Shown: positions 1 to 6,954, counted from the first letter of the stretch. The stretch is DNA of 17,248 nucleotides from DASPXY01 sp038227745 (GCA_038227745.1 JBBRPS010000108.1:1-17248); one strand, 5' to 3'. The notes: generated from the sequence alone by a model not told the origin. Numbers and translations: made by a program.

Positions 1-30
1 AAAAAAAGAGAAAGCGGCGCAAAGCGCCGC
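1..30 (-). terminator. Intrinsic terminator downstream of the YHS-domain gene
   Basis: Read on the minus strand, a perfect 7-bp GC-only stem (GCGGCGC / GCGCCGC, arms 24-30 and 14-20) with a 3-nt loop is followed at once by a T-rich tract (positions 13 down to 1, ending in seven T). This is the classic layout of a rho-independent terminator. It lies about 50 nt past the stop codon of the gene ending at 83. Two further hairpins sit between that stop and this stem: arms 64-69/75-80, and 29-34/55-60. The second shares bases 29-30 with the terminator stem. Confidence 0.8.
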
Positions 31-82
31 ACTCCAAAGCGCCCCGCTGCACCCGAGTGCAAACCGCTCTAAACGAGCGGCC

Positions 83-796
83 TTATTTCTTCTTTTTCTT
101 CTCCTGATACTCCTTGATGTACTTGGCGGGGTCGGCGTTGAACTCGGTGCGGCAGCCGCCGCAGCAGACGTAGTAGGTCTCGCCCCGGTACGCGACCGCG
201 ATGGTGCCGAGGCCGCCGCTGACGACGCACTCCGGCCGGCCATCGCCCTTGGCGAACTCGACGCCCTCGCGCGTGGCGCCGACCTGGTAGACCTTGCTGA
301 ACAGCGACCGCCCCGCGGGCTTCGTGTCGTAGCGGTAGAGGTGGCGCTCGACGTGCAGCAGGGTGATGACGAAGCGCTGTTTCTCGTTCTTCTTCTCGTC
401 GGCGCGCTCCAGGGTGAGGACGTGCTCCTTGAGGCGGCCCTCGAAGGTCAGGGTGTCCTTGGCGGTCGTGCGAACGGTCAGGCGGTAGAGGTCGCGGTCC
501 GGGACGTAGCGCAGTTCGCCGCCGTCGAGGTACTTGCCCTTGGCGACCGCGAGTTTGAGCCAGGCGTCGCTGCCCTTGAACTGCCACTCCCAGCTAAACG
601 TCTCGGACCAGAAGCCGCGCTGCTGCTCCGCGCGCGTGCCGGAAGGGACCCCGGTGCCGCGCCAGGGCCCGATCAGGACGTTGAAGGGCTGGAGGGCTTC
701 CTTGGCGGTACGCTTCACGGGGGCGTCGGCCGGCAGAGCGGCAGGACCGACGGCGATGACCAGCAGCAGCAGCGGGGCGGTGCGGAGGCGTTTCAT
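83..796 (-). CDS. Secreted calycin-like protein with C-terminal YHS (TRASH-like) motif
   Basis: This gene encodes 237 aa. The ATG at 796 is preceded by a good ribosome site (GAGGA, about 6 nt upstream); the open frame runs further upstream without support. Residues 1-25 look like a Sec signal peptide (KRLR, a hydrophobic stretch, then PADA), so the protein is probably exported. Residues about 36-175 form a beta-rich domain beginning with a GPWRGTG segment at 43-49. This fits the GxWxGxG opening of nitrobindin/DUF1579-type barrels, but the assignment is tentative. Residues 190-226 match the YHS/TRASH pattern: C190, a V-x-Y-x-G-x-x-YY run, C211, C212 and C215, then F and DP-KY. YHS motifs bind metal ions. 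The C-terminus is a lysine run. The usual CP start of a YHS domain is CV here. The substrate is unknown. It is transcribed away from the glycosyltransferase gene and ends in an intrinsic terminator. Confidence 0.8.
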   Translation of the reverse strand: MKRLRTAPLLLLVIAVGPAALPADAPVKRTAKEALQPFNVLIGPWRGTGVPSGTRAEQQRGFWSETFSWEWQFKGSDAWLKLAVAKGKYLDGGELRYVPDRDLYRLTVRTTAKDTLTFEGRLKEHVLTLERADEKKNEKQRFVITLLHVERHLYRYDTKPAGRSLFSKVYQVGATREGVEFAKGDGRPECVVSGGLGTIAVAYRGETYYVCCGGCRTEFNADPAKYIKEYQEKKKKK

Positions 797-1085
797 GAAT
801 ACTTCCTCGGGGGGAGGGTTCGGCCAGGGGCCACGCGGGCGGTCCGGAGGCGCAGCTGCCTCGCCTATTAAACCTGACGAGCCGCCGGAAGTTTCGTAAC
901 CCCCACGCCCTCCGGGCGGACGCAGCGTTCTTTCCCTTGCCCGGTTTGCCCAGTTTGGCCGCCCGCCGTCCGCGCCCGAGCCGCCTTGACGCCGGTCTCG
1001 AATCCCTCTACCATCCCGCCGCCTGGAAGGTTGCCGACGCCCGCCTTGCCGACGGGCGGGAGGTCCCAGAGAAGCGAGGTGGCCG
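797..1085. other. Divergent intergenic region
   Basis: These 289 bases separate two divergent genes and should hold both promoters. A good sigma70-like site for the plus strand is listed separately. For the minus strand, the only AT-rich patch is TTTAAT (867-872 read in reverse), about 70 nt before the ATG, with no convincing -35. A GC-rich leader hairpin (arms 1040-1045 and 1055-1060, 9-nt loop) sits just before the ribosome site of the plus-strand gene. I see no small ORF with a ribosome site and no tRNA. Confidence 0.5.
986..1014 (+). promoter_or_regulatory. Candidate sigma70-type promoter for the glycosyltransferase gene
   Basis: TTGACG (986-991) and TACCAT (1009-1014) are separated by exactly 17 nt. 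The -35 matches five of six consensus bases and the -10 four of six. The predicted transcript start near 1021 would leave a leader of about 65 nt before the ATG at 1086. This is a pattern match only. Confidence 0.45.
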
Positions 1086-2840
1086 ATGGAAGTGCTTGCG
1101 GTGAGGGCACCGGGACAGGGGGGCGAAGCCCCCGGGCGCCGGCGCGACCTGGGCCTGCTGGCGCTCCTGCTGGCCGCGGCGCTCGGCCTGCACGGCTGGC
1201 TGCTGTGCCACACCGAGGTCGCCGCCCGCGACAGCATCGGCTTCATCCGCTACGCCCTCGAGTTCGAGAAGACCGGGCGCTGGAAGAAGGTGCTGCGCCA
1301 CAACCATCAGCACCCCGGCTACCCGCTGACCGTCCTCGCGGTGTCCTGGCCGGTCCGGGCGTTCGTCCAGGCGCCGAGGGTGAACCTGATGCAGTTCAGC
1401 GCCCAACTCGCCAGCGCCCTGGCCGGCGTGCTGCTCGTCGTGCCCATGTACTACCTGGGCAAGGGGCTCTTTGACCGCGCCACCGCGTTCTGGGCCACGC
1501 TGCTGTTCCAGTGCCTGCCGGTGAGCGGACACATCCTCTCCGATGGCCTGTCGGAGGCGCTGTTCCTGCTGCTGACGGCGACGGCCTTGCTGTTCGCGGT
1601 GCAGGCCCTGCGGGACCGTTCCCGCGGCCGCTTCGCGCTGTGCGGCGTCTTCTGCGGCCTGGCGTACATGACCCGGCCGGAAGGGGCCTTGCTCCTCGTC
1701 GCGACCGGCCTGGTCCTCCTCGGTCTGCAGGCGAGCACGGCCTGGCGGCGGCCGTGGCGGGAGACGACCGCGTGCGGGGTCAGCCTGGCGCTCGCGGCCC
1801 TCGCCGCCGGCAGCCCTTACTTCCTGGCGATACACGGCCTCACGAACAAGCCGGCGGCCCACCAGCTCATGGGAGGGTCGAAGACGCCGCCGCGGGCCGG
1901 GGGACAGCCGGCAGGTGCCGGTTCGGCCCTGGCGCCCTTCACGGCGTCCGGCACGCCGCCGCTCGCGGTGGTGCTGCGCACGGACGGCCCGCGGCTCGTC
2001 CGGCTGGTGCGCGGGTTGTGGGGCCTGGGGGCCGAGCTGGTGAACGGCTTCCATTACATCGCCTGGGCGCCCGCACTGCTCGGCATGTGGTGGTATCGCC
2101 GCCTGACCCGAGAGGTGCCCGGCGCCTGGGTCCTGCTCATCCTGTGCCTGCTGCACGCCCTCGTTCTGTGGCGCCTGGCGGTAATCGTCGGCTACCTGTC
2201 GGATCGGCACATCCAGGTCCTGGTGCTGTGCGGCATCTACCCGGCCGTCGTGGGCGTCCGGGAACTGCCGTGGCGGCTGCGCGCCTGGTTGGAAGCGCGC
2301 GGGCGCCTGCCGAGCTGGCCGAAGCTGCGCTGGCTGCTCTCGGGCGGCGCGCCGCTGCTGTCCACGGCGCTGCTTGTGACCTTCGCCGGGACGGCCATGC
2401 CGAAGACGCTGCAGACGCTGCACGGCAAGCGCGCCGGGCACCGCGCCGCCGGGCTGTGGCTCGCCGAACACGCCCAGTCGGGAGACGCCATCTTCGACCG
2501 TCACGCCTGGGCGCATTACTACGCGGGCTACGTGTTCCGCGAAGGAGAGCCCCAGACGGCCCCGCCCGGCCACCGCCCGGTGAACTATCACGTCGTCTCC
2601 AAGAGCAAGGAGTGTAATGAACCGGCGCGAGACCAGCCTCATTTCCCCTCCGAGAAGGAAGTCCTTGAGCTGGGCGCCACCCCCGTTTACCACTGGCCGC
2701 CGAACCGGCCGCTGGCAAAGGCGGTGATCGTCGTCTACGTCCTGGCGCGCGCGCCGGCGAACCCGCCCCGGGTGCCGCCAGAGCACGACCGGGACGTCGC
2801 CGAGGAGCAGGACCACGGCTGTCTTGATCCCGGTCCCTGA
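1086..2840 (+). CDS. GT39/ArnT-like (GT-C fold) integral membrane glycosyltransferase
   Basis: This gene encodes 584 aa. The ATG at 1086 has GAGGT 5 nt upstream. The protein resembles the PMT_2/family 39 group, which move sugars from polyprenyl-phosphate donors to acceptors outside the cytoplasmic membrane. After a short basic N-terminus there is a first membrane helix (about 21-41). A loop with R48-D49-S50 and Y56 follows, where GT-C enzymes carry their catalytic acid. HPGYP (76-80) comes next, then several hydrophobic helices (about 106-124, 133-147, 157-175, 185-213, 230-248, 325-336, 346-369, 374-390, 420-437). SDGLSEALF (152-160) and YLSDRHIQ (370-377) recall conserved spots of planctomycete GT39 proteins. 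A soluble C-terminal part (about 440-584) follows the last helix. The acceptor cannot be told. It is the first of three plus-strand genes, but 154 nt and a separate promoter candidate lie before the next. Confidence 0.8.
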   Translation: MEVLAVRAPGQGGEAPGRRRDLGLLALLLAAALGLHGWLLCHTEVAARDSIGFIRYALEFEKTGRWKKVLRHNHQHPGYPLTVLAVSWPVRAFVQAPRVNLMQFSAQLASALAGVLLVVPMYYLGKGLFDRATAFWATLLFQCLPVSGHILSDGLSEALFLLLTATALLFAVQALRDRSRGRFALCGVFCGLAYMTRPEGALLLVATGLVLLGLQASTAWRRPWRETTACGVSLALAALAAGSPYFLAIHGLTNKPAAHQLMGGSKTPPRAGGQPAGAGSALAPFTASGTPPLAVVLRTDGPRLVRLVRGLWGLGAELVNGFHYIAWAPALLGMWWYRRLTREVPGAWVLLILCLLHALVLWRLAVIVGYLSDRHIQVLVLCGIYPAVVGVRELPWRLRAWLEARGRLPSWPKLRWLLSGGAPLLSTALLVTFAGTAMPKTLQTLHGKRAGHRAAGLWLAEHAQSGDAIFDRHAWAHYYAGYVFREGEPQTAPPGHRPVNYHVVSKSKECNEPARDQPHFPSEKEVLELGATPVYHWPPNRPLAKAVIVVYVLARAPANPPRVPPEHDRDVAEEQDHGCLDPGP

Positions 2841-2853
2841 AACGGGGTATAAC
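2824..2853 (+). promoter_or_regulatory. Candidate sigma70-type promoter overlapping the end of the glycosyltransferase gene
   Basis: TTGATC (2824-2829) and TATAAC (2848-2853) are spaced by 18 nt. The -35 lies inside the last codons of the glycosyltransferase gene and the -10 just after its stop. TATAAC stands out in very GC-rich surroundings. A leader of about 135 nt would follow, containing a hairpin with arms 2897-2902 and 2914-2919. This suggests the next gene can be transcribed on its own. Confidence 0.45.
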
Positions 2854-2994
2854 GAGGGATCATTCGCCAGCCGGCAACGGGGTCGCGAGCGGCGGGGCCG
2901 GGAGTCCTTCTCCCCCGGCGGACCGACAGCGACCTGCCCGGCCCGCGGGGAAGGAAACCGCCCGTGCTGTTCTCGAGGGCAGGAGGCCCGAACG

Positions 2995-4269
2995 ATGCGC
3001 CGACGGATAGCCTGGATCGCTGCCCTCGTCGCGGCCGGCGGCAGCGGTTTGCTCGTCCTCTCCCGGAGCCCCGGCCAGGAGCGCCCAGCCGTGCCGGCGA
3101 CTGCGGCGCCCCCCACCCCGGCCACCACGGCGTCGGCGAAGCCGGGCGGGCATGACGTCGCCCGCTTCTCGCTGCCGCAGAAGCAACTGTACTTCGGCGC
3201 CCAGCGCGGGGCGGACTGGCTGCAGCGCTGCGCCCAGCCCAACGGCCGCTTTGCCTACGTCTCGACGCCGGCCCTGCGGCTGCGGACCGAGTACGACTTC
3301 TACCTGCGCGAGGCCGGTGCCACCCTGGCCCTGGCGCGGGCGGGCCGATTCTTCCACGACGATCGCGCCGCCGCCTGCGCCACGCGGGCGCTGCTGACCC
3401 TCCTGCTCGCCACCGCCCCCGACGACCCGAAGAACCCGCAGGTGCGCCAGACCACCCTCTCGCCGGCCGCCGTCAACCGCCTGGCGGCCGCGGGCCTGCT
3501 CGTGCAGGCCGTCCACGAGTTGCCCGCGCCCGCGGCCGACCTGCTGGCCCAGGGCGATCAGCTCTGCAACTATCTGCGCGGCCGGCAGCGGGCCGATGGC
3601 TCGCTCGGCGCCGAGGACGGCCCCGGAGCCGGCGAGGGCGCCGACGCCTGTGCGGCCGAGGCGCTGTGCGGGCTGGCGCGGGGTCTGCGGCTGCGGCCGG
3701 CGCCGTGGAAGGCGGACGTGCTGCGCAAGGCGCTGGCGTACTACCACCCGCGCTGGCGGGAGCGGAAGGCCCTCGCCCCGGTGCCGGCCCTGACGGCGGC
3801 GTGGGCCGACGCCTACCTCGCGACTGGCGAGCGGCCGTTCGCCGACGCCGTGGTGGACATGACGGAGTGGCTATGTGGGTTGCAGTATCAACTGGCCGAC
3901 GCCGCGGACGCGCCGACCTGGATTGGCGGCTTCCGCGGCTGGGCCGACGGCAAGGCGGTGCGCCAGGCGCCGGAAATCGACTCGGCTCGCTGCGCCGAGG
4001 CGCTGGCGGACGGGTGCCGGGTGGCGCGGCAGGCGGGCAATGCCCGGCACTACCAGCGCTGCCGCGAGGCCCTGGAGCGTTCGCTGCAGTTCCTGAGCAC
4101 GCTGCAGTACACCGGCGGCAACACGCAGCACTTCGCGGAGTGGTATCAGCGCGAAGTGGTCGGCGCCTTCCACGCCTCGCCCCAGGACGGCAACCTGCGG
4201 CTGGACTACACCCAGCACGCGGTGTGCGCGCTGCTGCACTACCTGACGCACGTGGCCGAGTTGCCGTGA
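2995..4269 (+). CDS. Membrane-anchored or exported alpha/alpha-barrel-like protein, function unknown
   Basis: This gene encodes 424 aa. The ATG at 2995 has a perfect AGGAGG 8 nt upstream, so this start is well supported although the frame is open further 5'. Residues 1-23 are a basic, then hydrophobic, signal or anchor. Residues about 28-52 are a Pro/Ala/Thr-rich linker. The rest is almost all predicted helix, with recurring features of alpha/alpha toroid proteins: GADWLQRCAQPNGRFAYVS (72-90), REAGATLALARAG (105-117), NYLRGRQRADGSLGAED (192-208) and WLCGLQ (292-297). These W-L-x-x-Q-x-x-x-G-x-F/L elements recall terpene-cyclase-like or six-hairpin-glycosidase-like barrels. I cannot identify catalytic residues or a substrate. 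Being exported and following a glycosyltransferase gene, it could handle a surface glycan, but that is inference. Confidence 0.7.
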   Translation: MRRRIAWIAALVAAGGSGLLVLSRSPGQERPAVPATAAPPTPATTASAKPGGHDVARFSLPQKQLYFGAQRGADWLQRCAQPNGRFAYVSTPALRLRTEYDFYLREAGATLALARAGRFFHDDRAAACATRALLTLLLATAPDDPKNPQVRQTTLSPAAVNRLAAAGLLVQAVHELPAPAADLLAQGDQLCNYLRGRQRADGSLGAEDGPGAGEGADACAAEALCGLARGLRLRPAPWKADVLRKALAYYHPRWRERKALAPVPALTAAWADAYLATGERPFADAVVDMTEWLCGLQYQLADAADAPTWIGGFRGWADGKAVRQAPEIDSARCAEALADGCRVARQAGNARHYQRCREALERSLQFLSTLQYTGGNTQHFAEWYQREVVGAFHASPQDGNLRLDYTQHAVCALLHYLTHVAELP

Positions 4270-4287
4270 GTTTAGAGCGGATTGCGG

Positions 4288-4348
4288 GGATACAAGCCCG
4301 AAGCGCAAGCGAGGGACCGTCCCTCGCTTGCGCTTCGGGCTTGTATCC
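4288..4348. repeat. Perfect 29-bp palindromic repeat, version 1
   Basis: The left arm 4288-4316 and right arm 4320-4348 are exact reverse complements, 29 of 29, with a 3-nt loop (CCG). The core on the left arm reads ACAAGCCCGAAGCGCAAGCG. The same core with two substitutions recurs at 6821-6908. The element lies 18 nt past the stop of the upstream gene. It lacks a T-tract, so it is better described as a dispersed REP/MITE-like palindrome than as a plain terminator, though its RNA would fold very stably and could block readthrough or protect a 3' end. I associate this repeat type with Gemmata-like planctomycetes, from memory. Confidence 0.9.
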
Positions 4349-4516
4349 GATCACCCCGCGTCCAGTATCTCTTCGCCCCCGCGCCTCCGCTTCGAGGGGA
4401 GGGGAGAAGCCTCGTCGATAGCCGAAGCGCTGCGGCGCCTGTATACTGCCACTTTCCTCAGAGGACCGGGCCGACCTGGCCCCCCCGACGAGTTCCGTTA
4501 CGCGGTCGAGATTGCC
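4349..4516 (+). promoter_or_regulatory. fabH upstream region with weak promoter candidate
   Basis: These 168 bases separate the palindrome from fabH. The best -10-like string is TATACT at 4442-4447, with TG immediately before it but no recognisable -35 at 16-18 nt. The ribosome site of fabH is weak (GAG at 4508-4510, 6 nt before the ATG). Nothing else stands out. Confidence 0.3.
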
Positions 4517-5539
4517 ATGAGCGATGAACGCACTCCGCCGGCGCGCCCGCGCTGCCGCAGCCTGACCGGCGTCCGCGTGGTCGGCACCGGCAGTTACGTC
4601 CCCGACGCCGTCGTCAACAACGGCCACCTCCAGCAGCGCTTCGGCTTCGACTCCGACTGGATCGTCAAGCGCACCGGCATCTACGAGCGCCGCCACGCCC
4701 TGCCGCACCAGGCCACCAGCGACCTGTGCCACGAGGCCGCCCGCCGCTGCATCGACCAGGCCGGCGTCAAGCCGTCCGACATCGACCTCCTCCTCATCGC
4801 CACGTTCACGCCGGACATGTCGTTCCCGTCCACCGGCTGCCTCGTCCAGGACCGCCTCAAGCTCAACTGCCCCGCGGTGGACCTGCAGGCGGCGTGCGCC
4901 GGTTTCATGTACGCCCTGATCACCGGCGCCGCCTACGTCGTCTCGGGGGCCAGCGACCTGGCGCTCATCATCGGCGGCGACTGCAACTCGCGCATCCTCA
5001 ACCCGAACGACATCAAGACGTATCCGCTCTTCGGCGACGGCGCGGGCGCGGTGCTGCTGGCGCGCGGCCGGCCCGACCAGGGCCTGGTGAGCTACAGCCT
5101 CGGGGCCGACGGCAGCGGCGGCGACCTGCTCAGCCGCCCCGCCTGCGGCAGCCGCATGCCGCCCACGGCCGAGTTCCTCGACAAGGGCCTGCACTACATG
5201 CACATGGACGGCAAGGCCGTCTTCCGCTGGGCGGTCGCCATCCTGTGCGACACCATCCAGGACGTCCTCAAGGCGAGCAACCTCAAGGCCGACGACATCG
5301 ATCTGTACATCCCGCACCAGGCGAACATCCGCATCATCAACGCCGCCATCGACGTGCTGCACATCCCGCGCACGCGGGTGTACAACAACCTCGACCGCTA
5401 CGGCAACACGTCGGCCGGCTCGGTCCCGCTGGCCCTCGACGAGGCCGTCAGCGAGGGCAGAGTCAAGCCGGGCAACCTCATCGTGCTGAGCGGCTTCGGC
5501 GCCGGCCTGACGTGGGGCACCGCGGTGATGCGCTGGTGA
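4517..5539 (+). CDS. fabH: 3-oxoacyl-[acyl-carrier-protein] synthase III (KAS III)
   Basis: This gene encodes 340 aa, close to the usual length. FabH condenses an acyl-CoA, typically acetyl-CoA, with malonyl-ACP to start type II fatty acid synthesis in the cytoplasm. The full catalytic triad is visible: Cys127 in LQAACAGF, His267 in PHQANIRI and Asn297 in YGNTSAGSVP. The thiolase-fold segments FGDGAGAVLL (172-181) and the C-terminal SGFGAGLTWG (325-334) are also intact. I chose the ATG at 4517, since it gives the normal N-terminus with VVGTGSYVP at residues 21-29. The open frame extends upstream into the palindromic repeat, which is not credible coding sequence. No other fatty acid genes are adjacent, so this is not a fab cluster. 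Its divergence from the E. coli enzyme could reflect a different primer preference. Confidence 0.95.
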   Translation: MSDERTPPARPRCRSLTGVRVVGTGSYVPDAVVNNGHLQQRFGFDSDWIVKRTGIYERRHALPHQATSDLCHEAARRCIDQAGVKPSDIDLLLIATFTPDMSFPSTGCLVQDRLKLNCPAVDLQAACAGFMYALITGAAYVVSGASDLALIIGGDCNSRILNPNDIKTYPLFGDGAGAVLLARGRPDQGLVSYSLGADGSGGDLLSRPACGSRMPPTAEFLDKGLHYMHMDGKAVFRWAVAILCDTIQDVLKASNLKADDIDLYIPHQANIRIINAAIDVLHIPRTRVYNNLDRYGNTSAGSVPLALDEAVSEGRVKPGNLIVLSGFGAGLTWGTAVMRW

Positions 5540-5552
5540 ACAAGTCCACAAG

Positions 5553-5574
5553 CCCACGGGCCGCGCCCCGTGGG
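5553..5574. terminator. Hairpin between convergent fabH and aminotransferase genes
   Basis: An 8-bp perfect stem (CCCACGGG 5553-5560, CCCGTGGG 5567-5574) with a 6-nt loop fills most of the 38-nt gap between the two stop codons (5539 and 5578). Only a short TCTT follows on the plus strand and none on the minus, so termination strength is uncertain. The placement suits a bidirectional terminator. Confidence 0.5.
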
Positions 5575-5577
5575 TCT

Positions 5578-6780
5578 TCAACGCGAAGCCGCGACGGCGA
5601 GGCGCCCCAGCCCATCGCGCAGCCGATCCAGGCCGCCCTCCAACCCCTCACCGCCGCCCGCGAAGGAGACGCGCAGCGTGCCCTCACCGCCCGGCCCGTA
5701 GGCCGCCCCGTCGATGACCACCACGCCCGCCTCGCGCAGCAGGAAGCGCCGCACCTCCTCCGACGGCCGGCCCAGCCCGCGCACGTCCAGCATCACGAAC
5801 AGCCCGCCTTCCGGCACCAGCGGCTCGACGCCGGTCAGTCCGCGCAGCCGCCCGACGACGAGATCGCGCCGAGCCTGGTATTCGGCTCGCATCCGCCCGA
5901 CACACTCCTGATCGGAGCGCAGGGCGCAGGCGGCGGCGTCCTGCACGAACGTCGCCGGCCCACGGCTGAACTGCTGCAGCACCAGCAGCATCGCCGCGAT
6001 CGCGTCGGCCGGCGCGGCGCAGTAACCGACACGCCAGCCCGTCATCGCATAAGTCTTTGACAGGCTGTTGACGAGGACCGTGCGCCGCCGCGCCTCGGAG
6101 GACAGGCTCGCGGGCGAGACATGACGGCGCCCGTCGTATATCAGCATCTCGTAAATCTCGTCGCTGAGGAGGAACAGGTCGTGGGCCTCGACGAAGTCCG
6201 TGACGGCGCGCAGCTCCTCCGCGCTGAAGACGGTGCCGGTCGGGTTCCAGGGCGTGTTGAGCAGGAGCAGGCGCGTCCGCGGGGTGCGCGCGGCTTCCAG
6301 CGCGCTGCGGTCGAAGGTGAACCTCCCCGCGCGGATCGTGGAGGGGACGCGCACCGGGCGGCTGCCCCAGAGCGCGGCCGGGGCGGCGTACGCATCGTAA
6401 ATCGGGTCGGGCAGGAGGACGTCGTCACCGGGGTCGAGCAGGGCGCCGAGGGCGGTACACACGCCCGCGGTGGCCCCGTCGGTGACGAGAATCTCGTGGG
6501 CAGGGTCGTATATCATGCCGTTGTCGCGCGCGAGTTTCTCGGCGACGGCCTGGCGCAGGCCCGGCTCGCCCTGGTTGTCGGGGTAGCCGGTGCGACCGTC
6601 GCGCAGCGCCCGCTGCACGGCCTCGACGATGTGGGCGGGGGTCGGCGTGTCGGGCTGGCCGCGCATCAGCGAGACGGCACTGCCGCCCTCGGCCTGGAAC
6701 TGGCGCACCTCGCGCAGGACGCGGTTGACGGCGGTGGGGGACAGTCCGGCGGCACGGGCCGCGATGCGCAGATTGCTCAC
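5578..6780 (-). CDS. PLP-dependent class I/II aminotransferase (aspartate aminotransferase-like)
   Basis: This gene encodes 400 aa. I chose the GTG at 6780, which has GAGGA 6 nt upstream. A longer reading would begin with a GTG inside the repeat at 6821 and has no ribosome site. Fold type I features are clear: GQPDTP (41-46), YP at 66-67 in the substrate region, NTPWNPTG (175-182) with the conserved Asn179, DEIY (207-210), and the PLP-binding Lys242 in NSLSKTYAMTGWRVGY. Arg370 in LRVSF is the expected substrate-carboxylate arginine. Such enzymes move amino groups between an amino acid and a 2-oxoacid. The exact substrate (Asp, Ala, aromatic, or another) cannot be read from the sequence. It lies 174 nt downstream of ribF on the same strand, with the repeat array in between, and converges on fabH. 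Confidence 0.9.
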   Translation of the reverse strand: MSNLRIAARAAGLSPTAVNRVLREVRQFQAEGGSAVSLMRGQPDTPTPAHIVEAVQRALRDGRTGYPDNQGEPGLRQAVAEKLARDNGMIYDPAHEILVTDGATAGVCTALGALLDPGDDVLLPDPIYDAYAAPAALWGSRPVRVPSTIRAGRFTFDRSALEAARTPRTRLLLLNTPWNPTGTVFSAEELRAVTDFVEAHDLFLLSDEIYEMLIYDGRRHVSPASLSSEARRRTVLVNSLSKTYAMTGWRVGYCAAPADAIAAMLLVLQQFSRGPATFVQDAAACALRSDQECVGRMRAEYQARRDLVVGRLRGLTGVEPLVPEGGLFVMLDVRGLGRPSEEVRRFLLREAGVVVIDGAAYGPGGEGTLRVSFAGGGEGLEGGLDRLRDGLGRLAVAASR

Positions 6781-6820
6781 CTTGGATCCTCGAAGACCGG
6801 CGAGCCCCGCCGCTCGCTGC

Positions 6821-6908
6821 ACACAAGCCCGACGCGCCAGCGAGGGACCTCTTACACAAGCCCGACGCGCCAGCGAGGAGTTCCCTCGCTGGCGCGTCGG
6901 GCTTGTGT
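6821..6908. repeat. Palindromic repeat array, version 2 (two direct copies, one inverted)
   Basis: Three copies of a 26-27-nt unit whose core reads ACAAGCCCGACGCGCCAGCG are present: copy A at 6821-6847 and copy B at 6854-6879 in the same direction, and copy C at 6882-6908 inverted. A and C are identical over 27 nt. B and C can form a perfect 25-bp hairpin (6854-6878 with 6884-6908, 5-nt loop). A starts 33 nt before B. Translated, the unit gives the short SPTRQRG-type peptides that appear as spurious proteins. The array lies in the ribF-aminotransferase gap and is probably transcribed with them. Confidence 0.9.
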
Positions 6909-6954
6909 GACGACCTTCCGCGCCGGAGGAATACCCATTTGCCTCGACAGTCGC

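Noticed and set aside
986..1020. tRNA T-arm-like string near 998-1010
   Set aside because: A CTCGAATCC string resembles a T-loop, but the flanking bases do not form the 5-bp stem, and no acceptor or anticodon arm can be drawn around it.
1008..3242. Very long minus-strand open frame opposite the glycosyltransferase and the next gene
   Set aside because: It is Arg/Pro/Gln/Ala-rich with no recognisable domain and no ribosome site. The plus strand here encodes a clear membrane protein. Long antisense frames are expected at this GC content.
64..4280. Shared 11-mer GTTTAGAGCGG just after two stop codons (64-74 on minus, 4270-4280 on plus)
   Set aside because: An 11-nt match somewhere between two strands of 17 kb is expected by chance, and only the first copy is part of a hairpin. 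The matching placement after stops is curious but not enough.
6821..6908. CRISPR array
   Set aside because: There are only three units, one inverted, with a 6-nt gap between the direct copies instead of spacers of 25-40 nt, and no cas genes. It is a dispersed palindrome array.
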